Assembly: GCA_964511535.1 (NCBI GenBank)
Contig: CAZEFW010000034.1
Location: 1-62,699, forward strand
Direction of reading: 5' to 3'
DNA from: CAZCFB01 sp964511535
GTDB taxonomy: Bacteria; Myxococcota_A; Polyangia; GCA-2747355; CAZCFB01
DNA: 62,699 nucleotides
Of this stretch, positions 50,075 through 59,325 are shown piece by piece (positions within the stretch are counted from its first letter, which is position 1; every line of letters begins with the position of its first letter). Made by a program: the position numbers and the translations under genes. A model generated the notes under the pieces. The model was given only the letters and a program-made list of their open reading frames with translations. It did not search any database and was not told the DNA's origin.

Positions 50075-52131
50075 TCCGCCCCGGCCATGCGGGTAGCGAG
50101 CATGGCCGCCAGGTACACCGCCAGCACCAGCAACCACACGGCGCGCATGCCTGTGGCCATGGAGAGGTACTCCAGCAGGCCCCCGGCCATGGCCCCCACC
50201 AGGTTCATGCCCAGGGCCGAGCCGGTGAGCGGCTGGTCCCGAAACAGCCGGCTGAAGCAGACCGCGGCGAAGAACACCGGCGCGCCGATGAGCGCCCCGA
50301 GCACCGCGGCGCGGGCCGCCGCCCCCAGGCCGAACAGGTGCTGCATGGGCGCCATGTAGTTGACCAGCACGAACAGCAGCAGGCCCGCCCAGGCCCAGGC
50401 CAGCCGCGGCGCCCGCTCCTTCTGGGTCAGCCAGTTGGCCAGCAGGATGGTGCTCATCACCGCGGCGAACACGATGGCGTTGGTGACCCAGGTGGCGCCG
50501 AACAGCAGCGCGAAGCGCACCACGGCGGCGGTCTCCATCAGGGTGAAGCCCACCCCGAGCAGGAAGAAGTTTGCGTGGGAGCCGCTGACTCGGTGCTGGG
50601 TGCGCAGCAGCACAAACGCGCCCATGATGAGCAGGCTCAACGCGCCCATCACGGTCAGGTACAGCGCGCCCACCGACGGGGCCTGCAGGTAGAGGAACGG
50701 CCAGTCGTCCGTGGCGGGGGTGCCCGCCTGCGCCAGCTGCTCCAGCCCCTCGGGGCTGCGCCAGCTGTCCACGTCGGGCGCGCCCATCAGCAGGTAGTTG
50801 AACAGCACCTTGCGCTCGAAGCGCCACATGCGCAGCTTGCCCGCGAACGACTCCCCGGCGGTGGCCGTCAGCCGCGGAACGAGCCACGGCTTGTAGACTG
50901 AGTAGTAGGCCGCGAACATGCCCCCCGGCTGCAGGATGCGGCGCACGTCCGCGAACGACTCCCGGGTGTAGACATAGTTCTCCAGCCGGATGTGCGACTG
51001 CCCTGACAGCAGCGTCTGGGAGTCGAGGGTGCCGAAGATCACCAGGTCGTACCGCTCGCGGCAGTTCCACAGGTAGTGCCGGGCGTCATCCACCACCAGC
51101 TTGACCCGCGGCGACTGGTACGGCCGCGTCGGGTTGCGCTGGCGGCCGATGTCGGCGATGACCGGGTCGATCTCCACCGCGGTGATCTGCTGCGCGCCGT
51201 TGCGCAGGGCCACCACCACGTCGTTGCCCGTGCCCGCGCCCAGGATCAACACCCGGGCCGGCTTGCGGCCGCCGTGCACCCGGGCGTACTCGCGGTACGG
51301 GATGCTGAACCGGTCGAACACGAACCTCGCCTTGCGCTGGTGGTCGGGCGCCGGGTTGGTGAAGTCGATGGCGTGCTGGTGGAAGCTGGAGTTGACGTAG
51401 ACCTGCACGCCGGCCGACTCCACCCGGTGCTGCACCAGGTAGTAGGGGCTCCAGGTGGCCGGGTATGGCGAATGGGAGAAGACCAGAAACAGCAGCCCGC
51501 TGGCTCCGCAAAGCGCCCGGGCGGGCCACCTCCGGAACCCCACCGGCGCGAAGATCACCGCGCCCAGCGCGGTCCAGATCCAGGGCGGCGCCTGCAGGTA
51601 CGCCCCCAGGGAGAAGGCCAGGGTGCCGGCCAGGCTGCCGCCGATGTCCCAGCCGTAGGCGTGCAGGCGCGCGTGGGCCTCCATGGTGCGGGCCAGCACC
51701 TGGCCCAGCCCCACGAAGGGCAGCGCGCACAGCACGAAGGCCAGCACCGCCGAGGCGGCCAGCGGCAGGCGCAGGCCGGCGGTGTGCAGCTGGTTGACGT
51801 CCAGCCAGAAGTGCACCGACTCGGCGTCGTGGTGGATCACGATGCCCCGGGCCAGGTAGATGAAGCCGGCCACCAACATCAGCCCCACGGGCACCAGCCA
51901 GGTCAGATCCCGCGCCCGCTGCAGGATGCACCCCACCCCGAGGCCGAAGAACGCGGCCATCAGCAGCAGGTTGGTGAAGTAGGAGATGGCGCGCACCTCG
52001 GCGGGCACCTGCCGGATGAACGCCAGCTCGAGGGTCAGGATGAAAAAGGAGATGACAGCGATACGCCAGGCGCGGTCCGGTCCGGTTGTGGAGGTTTCGG
52101 TCAAAGGTTTCACCTGGGCACGTGGATCCAC
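50059..52131 (-). CDS. membrane-embedded spermidine synthase-like methyltransferase-fold protein
   Basis: 690 residues. The N-terminal third has about six or seven transmembrane helices; the middle is a Rossmann SAM/decarboxylated-SAM fold (RVLILGAGTGNDVVVALRNGAQQITAVEIDPVI, VVDDARHYLW, YDLVIFG); the C-terminal third again has about seven helices. This layout matches the large 'spermidine synthase-like' membrane family of Myxococcota and Deltaproteobacteria. Their substrates are unproven. The product might be a polyamine, but no biosynthetic partner is seen. The stop overlaps the convergent ORF by 16 bases. Confidence 0.87.
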   Translation of the reverse strand: MDPRAQVKPLTETSTTGPDRAWRIAVISFFILTLELAFIRQVPAEVRAISYFTNLLLMAAFFGLGVGCILQRARDLTWLVPVGLMLVAGFIYLARGIVIHHDAESVHFWLDVNQLHTAGLRLPLAASAVLAFVLCALPFVGLGQVLARTMEAHARLHAYGWDIGGSLAGTLAFSLGAYLQAPPWIWTALGAVIFAPVGFRRWPARALCGASGLLFLVFSHSPYPATWSPYYLVQHRVESAGVQVYVNSSFHQHAIDFTNPAPDHQRKARFVFDRFSIPYREYARVHGGRKPARVLILGAGTGNDVVVALRNGAQQITAVEIDPVIADIGRQRNPTRPYQSPRVKLVVDDARHYLWNCRERYDLVIFGTLDSQTLLSGQSHIRLENYVYTRESFADVRRILQPGGMFAAYYSVYKPWLVPRLTATAGESFAGKLRMWRFERKVLFNYLLMGAPDVDSWRSPEGLEQLAQAGTPATDDWPFLYLQAPSVGALYLTVMGALSLLIMGAFVLLRTQHRVSGSHANFFLLGVGFTLMETAAVVRFALLFGATWVTNAIVFAAVMSTILLANWLTQKERAPRLAWAWAGLLLFVLVNYMAPMQHLFGLGAAARAAVLGALIGAPVFFAAVCFSRLFRDQPLTGSALGMNLVGAMAGGLLEYLSMATGMRAVWLLVLAVYLAAMLATRMAGADQRSE

Positions 52132-52199
52132 GACAGCCCGTCATCCTAGCGCATAAGCGAGCGGAATCCATCGCCGTCAGACCGCGATATACTTGCAGG

Positions 52200-54476
52200 A
52201 TGCGCCTGCTGCCGCTCTTCACCTCGGCCCTGCTGCTGGTGACCTTCTGCTCCAGCTGCCAGAGCGATATCCTGCTGTTGACCTGCGGCCCCAACAACCC
52301 GTGCCCGGCCGGCCAGCGCTGCACCCCGGCCGGCGCGTGCGAGGTGGTGACCACCGACGGGGCGCCGGCAGCGGACGTCACGCCGCTGGACATCAAGCCG
52401 ACCCCGGACAAGGGCTGCCCCTCGGGCACCCTGTGCGGCCAGCCCGCGGTGTGCTGCAAGGCGGGCCACGAGTGCGTGGAGGGCAAGTGCCTGCCCGCCT
52501 GCCCCTCCGGCGTGCGCTGCCTGTCGCCCAAGCTGCTGTGCTGCGGATCGGGCCAGGTCTGCCTGTCCGGCAAGTGCACCAGCCCGGGCAAGCTGTGCCA
52601 GGACAGCTTCGACTGCCCGCCCGGGTTTTTCTGCGAGCCGACCCTGGGCCGCTGCCTGCCCCAGCCCACGGGCAAGAAGTGCGAGGTGAAGCCCAAGGGC
52701 GTGACCTTCAAGCCCACGGTGGAGTGGAACTGGACCGGCTACAGCAAGGACAGCAACTTCCACGAGGTGGCGGTGTCGCCGGCGGTGGCCGACATCGACG
52801 CCGACGGCACGCCGGAGGTGGTGTTCACCACCTACAGCCACAAGAGCTCGTCGTCGGCCATGCTGGTGGTGCTCGACGGGGCCACCGGCAAGGAGGAGCT
52901 GACCCTGCCCAGCAGCAGCTACAACATGTCGGCCTGGTGTGGCGTGGCCCTGGGCAACCTGGACAGCGACAAGCAGCTGGAGATGGTGGGCGTGGTGCAG
53001 GGCAAGGGGATCGTGGCCTTTGAGCATGACGGCAAGGAGAAGTGGTCCAACGCCACCGGGTCGCTGGCCGCGGTGGCCGCGCGCAAGAAGCACCCCCACC
53101 CGGCCATCGCCGACCTGAACGCCGACGGCCACCCCGAGGTGGTGGTGGGCGGGGTCGCGCTGTCGTCGTCGGGCAAGGTGCTGTTCGACAACGGCATGAT
53201 CGGCGCCAACAGCTCCTGGGTGGTGTCCACCGTGGCCGACCTGGACGAGGACGGCAAGATGGAGGTGATCGGCGGCAACGTGGTCTACGACCACAAGGGC
53301 AAGCAGGTGTGGAAGAACGCCGCCGCGCCCGACGGGCTGGTGGCGGTGGCGGACCTCGACCAGGACGGCTGGGCCGAGGTGATCAGCGTGGCCAGCGGCT
53401 ACGTGCGGGTGCTGCGCGGCACCAACAAGATGGGCAAGAAGGCGGGCGAGGTGGTGTTCGGGCCGGTGGCCATCCCGGGCGGCGGCGTGGGCGGCGCGCC
53501 CACGGTGGGGGACTTCGACGGCGACGGGTTCGTGGAGATCTCCGCCGCGGGCCGCGGGCAGTACACGGTCTACGACCTGGGCTGCAAGAAGGGCGCGACC
53601 AAGACCGTGTGCCCGTCGGGCCGCACCGACGGGATCCTGTGGGCGGTGACCACCCAGGACCTGTCGTCCAGCGTCACCGGCTCCAGCCTGTTCGACTTCG
53701 AGGGGGACGGCAAGGTGGAGGTGGTCTACAACGACGAGTGTCACCTGTACGTGCTCGACGGCTCCACCGGCAAGCAGCTGATGAAGACGCCCAACACCTC
53801 GCGCACGGCCATCGAGTACCCGCTCATCGCCGACGTGGACGGGGACAACAACAGCGAGTTCGTGGTGCCGGCCAACGACGACCAGATCGTGCGGGACAAG
53901 TGCACGCCGCCCGGCACCCGGGGGATCCGGGTGTTCGGCGACTCGGCCGATCGCTGGGTGCGCACCCGGCCGGTGTGGAACCAGCACACCTACCACATCA
54001 CCAACGTCACCGCGGCCGGGGCGATCCCCAAGACCGAGCTGCGCAACTGGGATCAGAAGGGCCTGAACAACTTCCGCCAGAACGTGCAGGGCGCCGGCGT
54101 GTTCAACGCGCCGGACCTGACCATCGTCGGCCTGTCGGCCTCCACCCTCGCCTGCCCGCAGAAGCTCACCCTGCAGGCCCGGGTGAGCAACGCCGGCAGC
54201 CTCGGGGTGGCCAAGGGGATCAAGGTCAGCTTCTACAAGGGCAAGCCGGGCGCGGGCGCGAAGCCGATCAAGACGGTGGCCACCCAAAAGGCGCTGCTGC
54301 CCGGCCAGAGCGAGCTGCTCAAGGCCGCCTACCCGGTGCCGGCCGGCATGTTCGGGCCCTTCGATTTCTGGGTGCGCGCCGACGACGACGGCAAGGGCAA
54401 GGGCGCGGCCACCGAGTGCCGCGAGGACAACAACACGGCCAAGATCACCGACGTCAAGTGCCCCAAGATCAAGTAG
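52200..54476 (+). CDS. secreted lipoprotein with Cys modules and FG-GAP/VCBS propeller
   Basis: 758 residues with a lipoprotein signal (FCSSC). Residues about 20-210 hold Cys-rich modules (NPCPAGQRCTPAGAC, GCPSGTLCGQPAVCC, GQVCLSGKC). Residues about 210-650 contain FG-GAP/VCBS-type repeats with Asp-rich Ca-binding loops: VADIDADGTPEVVF, IADLNADGHPEVV, VADLDQDGWAEVI and VGDFDGDGFVEI, expected to fold as a beta-propeller. The tail is immunoglobulin-like (LTLQARVSNAGSLGVAKGIKV; CARDB-like). Function is probably surface adhesion. It diverges from the spermidine synthase-like gene. Confidence 0.85.
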   Translation: MRLLPLFTSALLLVTFCSSCQSDILLLTCGPNNPCPAGQRCTPAGACEVVTTDGAPAADVTPLDIKPTPDKGCPSGTLCGQPAVCCKAGHECVEGKCLPACPSGVRCLSPKLLCCGSGQVCLSGKCTSPGKLCQDSFDCPPGFFCEPTLGRCLPQPTGKKCEVKPKGVTFKPTVEWNWTGYSKDSNFHEVAVSPAVADIDADGTPEVVFTTYSHKSSSSAMLVVLDGATGKEELTLPSSSYNMSAWCGVALGNLDSDKQLEMVGVVQGKGIVAFEHDGKEKWSNATGSLAAVAARKKHPHPAIADLNADGHPEVVVGGVALSSSGKVLFDNGMIGANSSWVVSTVADLDEDGKMEVIGGNVVYDHKGKQVWKNAAAPDGLVAVADLDQDGWAEVISVASGYVRVLRGTNKMGKKAGEVVFGPVAIPGGGVGGAPTVGDFDGDGFVEISAAGRGQYTVYDLGCKKGATKTVCPSGRTDGILWAVTTQDLSSSVTGSSLFDFEGDGKVEVVYNDECHLYVLDGSTGKQLMKTPNTSRTAIEYPLIADVDGDNNSEFVVPANDDQIVRDKCTPPGTRGIRVFGDSADRWVRTRPVWNQHTYHITNVTAAGAIPKTELRNWDQKGLNNFRQNVQGAGVFNAPDLTIVGLSASTLACPQKLTLQARVSNAGSLGVAKGIKVSFYKGKPGAGAKPIKTVATQKALLPGQSELLKAAYPVPAGMFGPFDFWVRADDDGKGKGAATECREDNNTAKITDVKCPKIK

Positions 54477-54491
54477 GCGTGGGCGGCAGGA

Positions 54492-57400
54492 TCAGGTGGG
54501 GCGCCGGCCGAGCACCTGACGCTCCAGCTCCCGGGTGGTGGCCACCAGCACCTCGCGGTTGGGCACGTGGCGGCTGGCCATGAAGCTCAGGCTGCGGGCG
54601 GCGCCCATGCGGTCCCCGAGCCGCACGTGCAGCAGGTGCGCCATGGCCAGGTGCTCCTCGGCCTGCCGCAGCTGACCGCTTTGCTGGGTCAGCTGCCCCA
54701 GCACCAGGCGTGAGCGCGCCTCGCCGGCGAGCGTTCCCTCGGTGTGAGCCGCCTCCAGGGCGAACTGCGCCTCCTGCAGCGCGCCGCCCATGTCCCCGCG
54801 GCGGTGCATCGCGGTGGCCAGCAGCAGGCGCAGGCGATAGAACCCCGGCGGGTGCTCCGTCGCAGCCTCGAGCAGGCTGATCCACCGCACCAGAGGCTCC
54901 ATGTTCGGCGCGTCGGCCTCCTTCCTCAGCAGCGCCTCGCCGAGCAGGTTGCACGCCTGGCTCAGCAGGATCTCATCCTCTGCCCGCGCCGCCTCGCCCG
55001 CCGCCTCCTCCAGGGCCTCCAGGGCGAGCTGATCTTCCCCCATGCGGCCCTTGATGTGGGCCAGGGCGAGCAGCGCCCTCGCCCTGAGGGCGGGGCTCCC
55101 TTGCCTCACCAGCTCCAGCAGCTGGAGCAGCGCGTCCTCCGCGGCCAGGTGGTGGCCGGATTCGGCCAGGGCCTCTGCCTGCTGCAGAGCGACCTCGAGC
55201 ATCCGCGGATCTTCCATGGTCAGGCCCAGCTCTTGCTTGCCCACGCTCACGGCCCTCATCAGGAAGATCTGCCCGGCGCTCTCCAGGTCGAGCAGGGCCT
55301 GCGCGGCGGACGCGGCCTCTCCCTGCAGGTCGAAGCTCTCCTGCCCCATGCTGCCGGCGTAGGCGTGGGCCGCGAGCTTGAAGATGTCATGCTCACCCCG
55401 CTCCTCCAGGCAGCGGTAGACCGCCCGGTGCAGCTTCGTCAGCCGGTCCCCGGGCGTGGACTTGCGCACCAGGATGCCGAGCAGCGGGTGGAACCTGGTG
55501 CCGACGTCGTCATGCTCGTCGGCGAGCCAGCTCAGCCGGGTCAGCCGCGCTCGCAGCGCCTCGGGGTCAGCGCCCAGGGGCGGCAGCACGGAGGCGACCT
55601 CCTCGTCGGTCAGCACCGCCGAGGCCACGGCCTCCAGCTCGACGAGCTGTCGCTCGGGGGAGGGCAGCAACGGCAGCCTGGCGGTCACGAGCCGATCCAG
55701 GGTCGCCGGGGGGTCGCCAGGGCCGCCCTCGTCCAAGTAGGCCAGAGCCTGCGACAGGTGCAGCAGGCTGGGCCCGACCACCCGGCGCAGCGCCGCGGCG
55801 TCACAGGAGGACAGCTCCGCCGATGATCCGGCGCGGCCCCGGGCGAAGGAGCGCACCTCCTCGGTGGTCAGCGGGCCGAGGTTCAGCGGCCACCCCTCGC
55901 GCGTCCCCGGGAGCACCGCCCCCTCGGAGGCGAGCATCACCTTGACGTCCGCGCCCAGCTCCCCCTGCTCGCACACCACCTGGATCACGCGCAGGCTGGG
56001 CGTGTCGTACAGGTGCACGTCGTCGAGCAGCAGCAGCGTCTGCCTGCACTCCAGGCGGCCGGCCAGGATCAGCGTGCGCCGGGCCGCTGCCACCGCCTCC
56101 CGAAAGCGCGCCGCGTGGCCCGCGTCTGCCGACTCGCGCGCTATGCCGAAGATGTCCATCAGGCCCGGCAGGTCCCCGGCGCCCAGGCCCAGCTCCATGG
56201 CCCCAGCCTCGAGGCTCTCCACCGAGGGGAGCTCGCCAGGCTGCAGCAACAGGGCCGCGAGCATGCGCCGCGCCGGCCCCCACGGCCCCTGCACCAGCTC
56301 CGGATCGGCCTGGCCATACAGGACCTTCATCCCCATGGCGCCCGCCTGCCGCCCCGCCGCAGCCAGCAGGGAGCTGCGACCCGCGCCGGGCGGTCCGATG
56401 AGCTCGAGGACGCGACCCGGGCCGCGCAGGAACCGCAGCACGGCCGCGCGCTCCCGGTACCGCGGGGTGTGCTCGTCCTCGTGGTCCAGCTCCGGCGGGG
56501 GAGGCTCCACCAGGCGAGGGGCGGCGGGGCGGAGCCCGCGCAGGTTGACCGTGGGCAGCCCGCCTCGCTGTCGCAGCTCGTCGCTGGATCGGCCCACCGG
56601 CTCCGGGCATGGCTCACCGGCGAGGTCGAGGTACGGGGCGGCGTCATCCCGCTTCGCGCAGGACGCCGCGACGCCGGCCAGCCGGTGGCACTTGCGGCAG
56701 GGCAGGCGGCGCAGGCGCTCCTCCGGGAAGAGGTCGTACAGGCCCCGCCGCAGCTCCGCCACGGTCTGGTACCGGTCGCACGGCCGGCGCGCCATGGCCT
56801 TGCGGAAGAACCCGTCGAGCCCGGCCGGCAGGTCCGCCCGCGGGTGATCCGTCTCGAATGAAGGCAGCTCGCCGAACAGCTGCTGGGAGATGACCTCGGC
56901 GACCGAATCCCCCCGGAAAGGCCTGACCCCGGCGAGCATCTCGAACAGGATGATCCCGAGGGCGTACAGGTCGCTGGCCTCCATGGTGCGTTGCCCGCTG
57001 GCTTGCTCCGGCGCCATGTAGGCCGGGGTGCCCAGGATGGTGTTGTCAGCCGCGGCCTGGCCCGGTTCCTGGCCGTCAGTCTGTGCGATGCCGAAGTCGA
57101 GCACCTTGACGTAGTCCTTGCCCGACGGCCGCGGCGAGAGCATCACGTTCTCCGGCTTCAGGTCGCGGTGAACCACCCCGGCCCGGTGGGCCGCTTCCAG
57201 CGCGGCCAGCAGCTGGTTGAAGATGGTCAGGGCGCGGGTCGCCGGCAAGGCGCCGCTGTTGGTCAACAGGTCGGCCAGGGTCACGCCGTCGAGCAGCTCG
57301 CAGATGATGAACGGCACGCCCTCGGGGGGAAAGCCCGAGTCGAGCACCGCGATCACGTGGGGGTGGCTCAGGCGCCCCGCCGCGTCGGCCTCATGCTTGA

Positions 57401-57668
57401 ACCGCGCCACCGCCAGGTCCGATCTGCTGTGCTCCTGCTTCATCAGCTTGACCGCCACCAGGGAGCTGAGGCTCAGGCTCTCCCCCCGGTAGATCCAGCC
57501 CATGCCGCCCTCCTCGATGAAGCTGAGCAGGCGATACTTCTGGTCCAGGAGCATGCCGTCGAGGTTGGTCTGGCTGCGCGGCAAGATGGTGGCCAGATCA
57601 TGGCCGCAGCACGCGCATAGATCGATCTCGTCAGTAACTCCCGCGCTGCATCGCGGACAGACTTTCAT
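54492..57668 (-). CDS. Ser/Thr kinase with zinc ribbon, P-loop ATPase and TPR-like region
   Basis: 1058 residues. Zinc ribbon at 3-21 (CPRC...CACCG); kinase at about 45-300 with VAVK (Lys74), HRDLKPEN (Asp159), DFG (181-183) and GTPAYMAPEQ; a second Cys cluster CRKCHRLAGVAASC at about 314-327; Walker A GPPGAGRSS (415-423) and Walker B LLLLDD (535-540) of a STAND-like ATPase; helical repeats of TPR type from about 790 to the end. PknK and related adenylate-cyclase-like regulators have this order. It probably senses an input through the repeats and signals by phosphorylation. Divergent from the HAD gene. Confidence 0.9.
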   Translation of the reverse strand: MKVCPRCSAGVTDEIDLCACCGHDLATILPRSQTNLDGMLLDQKYRLLSFIEEGGMGWIYRGESLSLSSLVAVKLMKQEHSRSDLAVARFKHEADAAGRLSHPHVIAVLDSGFPPEGVPFIICELLDGVTLADLLTNSGALPATRALTIFNQLLAALEAAHRAGVVHRDLKPENVMLSPRPSGKDYVKVLDFGIAQTDGQEPGQAAADNTILGTPAYMAPEQASGQRTMEASDLYALGIILFEMLAGVRPFRGDSVAEVISQQLFGELPSFETDHPRADLPAGLDGFFRKAMARRPCDRYQTVAELRRGLYDLFPEERLRRLPCRKCHRLAGVAASCAKRDDAAPYLDLAGEPCPEPVGRSSDELRQRGGLPTVNLRGLRPAAPRLVEPPPPELDHEDEHTPRYRERAAVLRFLRGPGRVLELIGPPGAGRSSLLAAAGRQAGAMGMKVLYGQADPELVQGPWGPARRMLAALLLQPGELPSVESLEAGAMELGLGAGDLPGLMDIFGIARESADAGHAARFREAVAAARRTLILAGRLECRQTLLLLDDVHLYDTPSLRVIQVVCEQGELGADVKVMLASEGAVLPGTREGWPLNLGPLTTEEVRSFARGRAGSSAELSSCDAAALRRVVGPSLLHLSQALAYLDEGGPGDPPATLDRLVTARLPLLPSPERQLVELEAVASAVLTDEEVASVLPPLGADPEALRARLTRLSWLADEHDDVGTRFHPLLGILVRKSTPGDRLTKLHRAVYRCLEERGEHDIFKLAAHAYAGSMGQESFDLQGEAASAAQALLDLESAGQIFLMRAVSVGKQELGLTMEDPRMLEVALQQAEALAESGHHLAAEDALLQLLELVRQGSPALRARALLALAHIKGRMGEDQLALEALEEAAGEAARAEDEILLSQACNLLGEALLRKEADAPNMEPLVRWISLLEAATEHPPGFYRLRLLLATAMHRRGDMGGALQEAQFALEAAHTEGTLAGEARSRLVLGQLTQQSGQLRQAEEHLAMAHLLHVRLGDRMGAARSLSFMASRHVPNREVLVATTRELERQVLGRRPT

Positions 57669-57675
57669 GACCCAA

Positions 57676-57704
57676 TTGCTCCGATGGAATTACTCAAGTA
57701 TAGG
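57676..57704 (+). promoter_or_regulatory. possible promoter of the HAD gene
   Basis: TTGCTC (57676-57681), a 17-bp spacer and TATAGG (57699-57704). If real, transcription starts near 57711, so an ORF start at 57684 is excluded and the ATG at 57744 is favoured. Confidence 0.3.
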
Positions 57705-57743
57705 GCGCTGGACGGCAGCGCGTTACTGACAAATAGTTCAGCC

Positions 57744-58637
57744 ATGATCACCCCGGGGATCCACATGAAGCAGCTGCTCACTCGCCTGGCCCTGGCCTCG
57801 GCCGCCCGGCCCACCCGGCGCGGCGAGCGGCCGCCACCCGCGGGGTTGACCACCGCCCTGCCCCAAGCCGAGGTGGCGCGACGGCTGCGCGCGGTGGACC
57901 TGGTGGCCGCGGACATCGATGAGTGCGTCTTCCCGGGCTTCACCCAGACCTTCCTGGGCCACCTGACCTTCTTCCACATCCTCGGCGAGCCGCAGCGTCC
58001 GGCGGACCTCGGCCTGCTTCGCCAGCTGGCGCGGGGTGGGCTGTACATCCGCAAGGTGTCGCTGCTGCACCGGCTGCACCGCACGCCCAGCAACGAGGCG
58101 CTCATGGAGCGCTACGAGCGCAGCATGATGGGCATCCCGCGGGCCTACTTCGACCGCGGCGCCGCGGCCATCCCGGACCTGTCGCACCCGGACGCCCTGG
58201 CCTGCCTGGCCCTGCTGTCCCGGCGGGCGGTGGTGGGCACCGTCAGCTTCGGCATCCACCTGATCTCCGGGGCGTACGCGGACGCCCTGGCCCGGCTCAA
58301 CCCGCGCGGGGAGTTCTTCGCCGAGGCCAACGAGATCCGCTTCGAGCCCGGCCGCGATGGCCGCCCCTGCTTTTCGGGCTATCGGCGGCCCCTTCGCACC
58401 GACCCGGAAGAGAAGGGCCACATCCTGCGCCGGCGGTTGAAGCGCCACGGCGCGGCCACGCCGCTGGTGTTCGGCAATGGCCGGGACGAGGCCGCCATGG
58501 CCGCCGAGGCGCGGCGCCGAGGCGGGCTGTCGGTGGGGATCAACGTGGTGCCAGCGGAGCAGGACCTGTTCGACGTGCTGGTGCACGGCCGGGGGTGGGG
58601 GCCGCTGCTCGAGCTGCTGCGGCGCGAGGTCGGCTGA
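57744..58637 (+). CDS. HAD-superfamily hydrolase-like protein
   Basis: About 297 residues. The N-terminal HAD motif is LVAADIDECVFPG (DXDXXV/T), and a later segment KRHGAATPLVFGNGRDEAAMAAEA resembles the third HAD motif with the acidic pair. The middle (TVSFGIHLISGAYADALARLNP) resembles the motif II region. HAD proteins are phosphatases or phosphotransferases; this substrate is unknown. Starts at 57744 and 57765 are both possible. Confidence 0.75.
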   Translation: MITPGIHMKQLLTRLALASAARPTRRGERPPPAGLTTALPQAEVARRLRAVDLVAADIDECVFPGFTQTFLGHLTFFHILGEPQRPADLGLLRQLARGGLYIRKVSLLHRLHRTPSNEALMERYERSMMGIPRAYFDRGAAAIPDLSHPDALACLALLSRRAVVGTVSFGIHLISGAYADALARLNPRGEFFAEANEIRFEPGRDGRPCFSGYRRPLRTDPEEKGHILRRRLKRHGAATPLVFGNGRDEAAMAAEARRRGGLSVGINVVPAEQDLFDVLVHGRGWGPLLELLRREVG

Positions 58638-58650
58638 CCCGGGCCGCAGC

Positions 58651-59256
58651 TCAGCCGCCCAGCCCGAGCAGCTCCTTCAGCGTATCAGCCTGCTTGGTGG
58701 CCCGGCGCGACACCGGCACCAGGCCGACGATGCAGTCGGGCGGGACATGACGCACCAGCACCACGCCGTTGGGGCTGGCGAACACCCGCAGCCCCTGCTC
58801 GCGCAGCCGCGCCACGCTCACCTGCAGCATCAGGCTCACGCCGGACCGCTTGCCCAGGCGGCTCTCCTTGCTCTCGGCCAGGTGCACGTGGGTGCGGTCG
58901 ATGGCCAGGATCCCCTGCGCGGCGATGCCCTCGACGGCCGACGGGTGGGTGCCGTGCCAGATCACGTCCGGACCCTCGAACTCGCTCCAGGTCGCCTCCA
59001 GCGCGTCCCGGGTCACGGGCAGCGCCTTGCCGTGGCCCTGGCAGGCGCGGATCCGCTCGCCGTCCAGCTCGAATCGCTGCTTGTCATTCTGCCGCACGAT
59101 CTGCTCCAGCTCGCCCATCTGCAGCCGCGCTGCGCGCAGGGCGTCCTTGACCGACACCCAGCCGGCCTCGTCCATGGTCAGACCTGCCTCGCCCGCGCCG
59201 AAGCGCAGCAGCCAGGAGAGCCGCTTGCTTCCCTTGGTGATTTTTCTCTTGTCCAT
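58651..59256 (-). CDS. kptA: RNA 2'-phosphotransferase KptA/Tpt1
   Basis: 201 residues. Marks of the family: SKRLSWLLRFGAGEAGLTMDEAGWVSV, IRACQGHGKA, VIWHGTHPSAVEGIAAQGI, and THVHLAESKES, including the His and Arg residues that bind NAD and the 2'-phosphate. Bacterial KptA can remove internal 2'-phosphates from RNA although bacteria do not splice tRNA as eukaryotes do; its bacterial role is unclear. It diverges from a LysR gene across a palindrome, so it may be under LysR control. Confidence 0.92.
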   Translation of the reverse strand: MDKRKITKGSKRLSWLLRFGAGEAGLTMDEAGWVSVKDALRAARLQMGELEQIVRQNDKQRFELDGERIRACQGHGKALPVTRDALEATWSEFEGPDVIWHGTHPSAVEGIAAQGILAIDRTHVHLAESKESRLGKRSGVSLMLQVSVARLREQGLRVFASPNGVVLVRHVPPDCIVGLVPVSRRATKQADTLKELLGLGG

Positions 59257-59286
59257 GACCCCAAGCCTAGCGACGCCTTTCATAAA

Positions 59287-59303
59287 CAAAACTATTAGTT
59301 TTG
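59287..59303. promoter_or_regulatory. palindromic operator-like site between kptA and the LysR gene
   Basis: CAAAACTA-T-TAGTTTTG is a perfect 17-bp palindrome in the 69-bp intergenic space. The half-site AAAACTAT recurs at the LysR start (59320-59327). This AT-rich dyad next to a LysR gene is a good candidate for a LysR box controlling both genes. A TATAAG -10 at 59312-59317 lies only 14 bases before the LysR ATG, so its mRNA may be leaderless. Confidence 0.55.
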
Positions 59304-59325
59304 CATTGTGCTATAAGAAAAAACT

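Noticed and set aside
52146..54287. A 713-residue minus-strand ORF
   Set aside because: Antisense of the FG-GAP lipoprotein with composition bias (His/Gly/Arg/Val) and no signal or domain.
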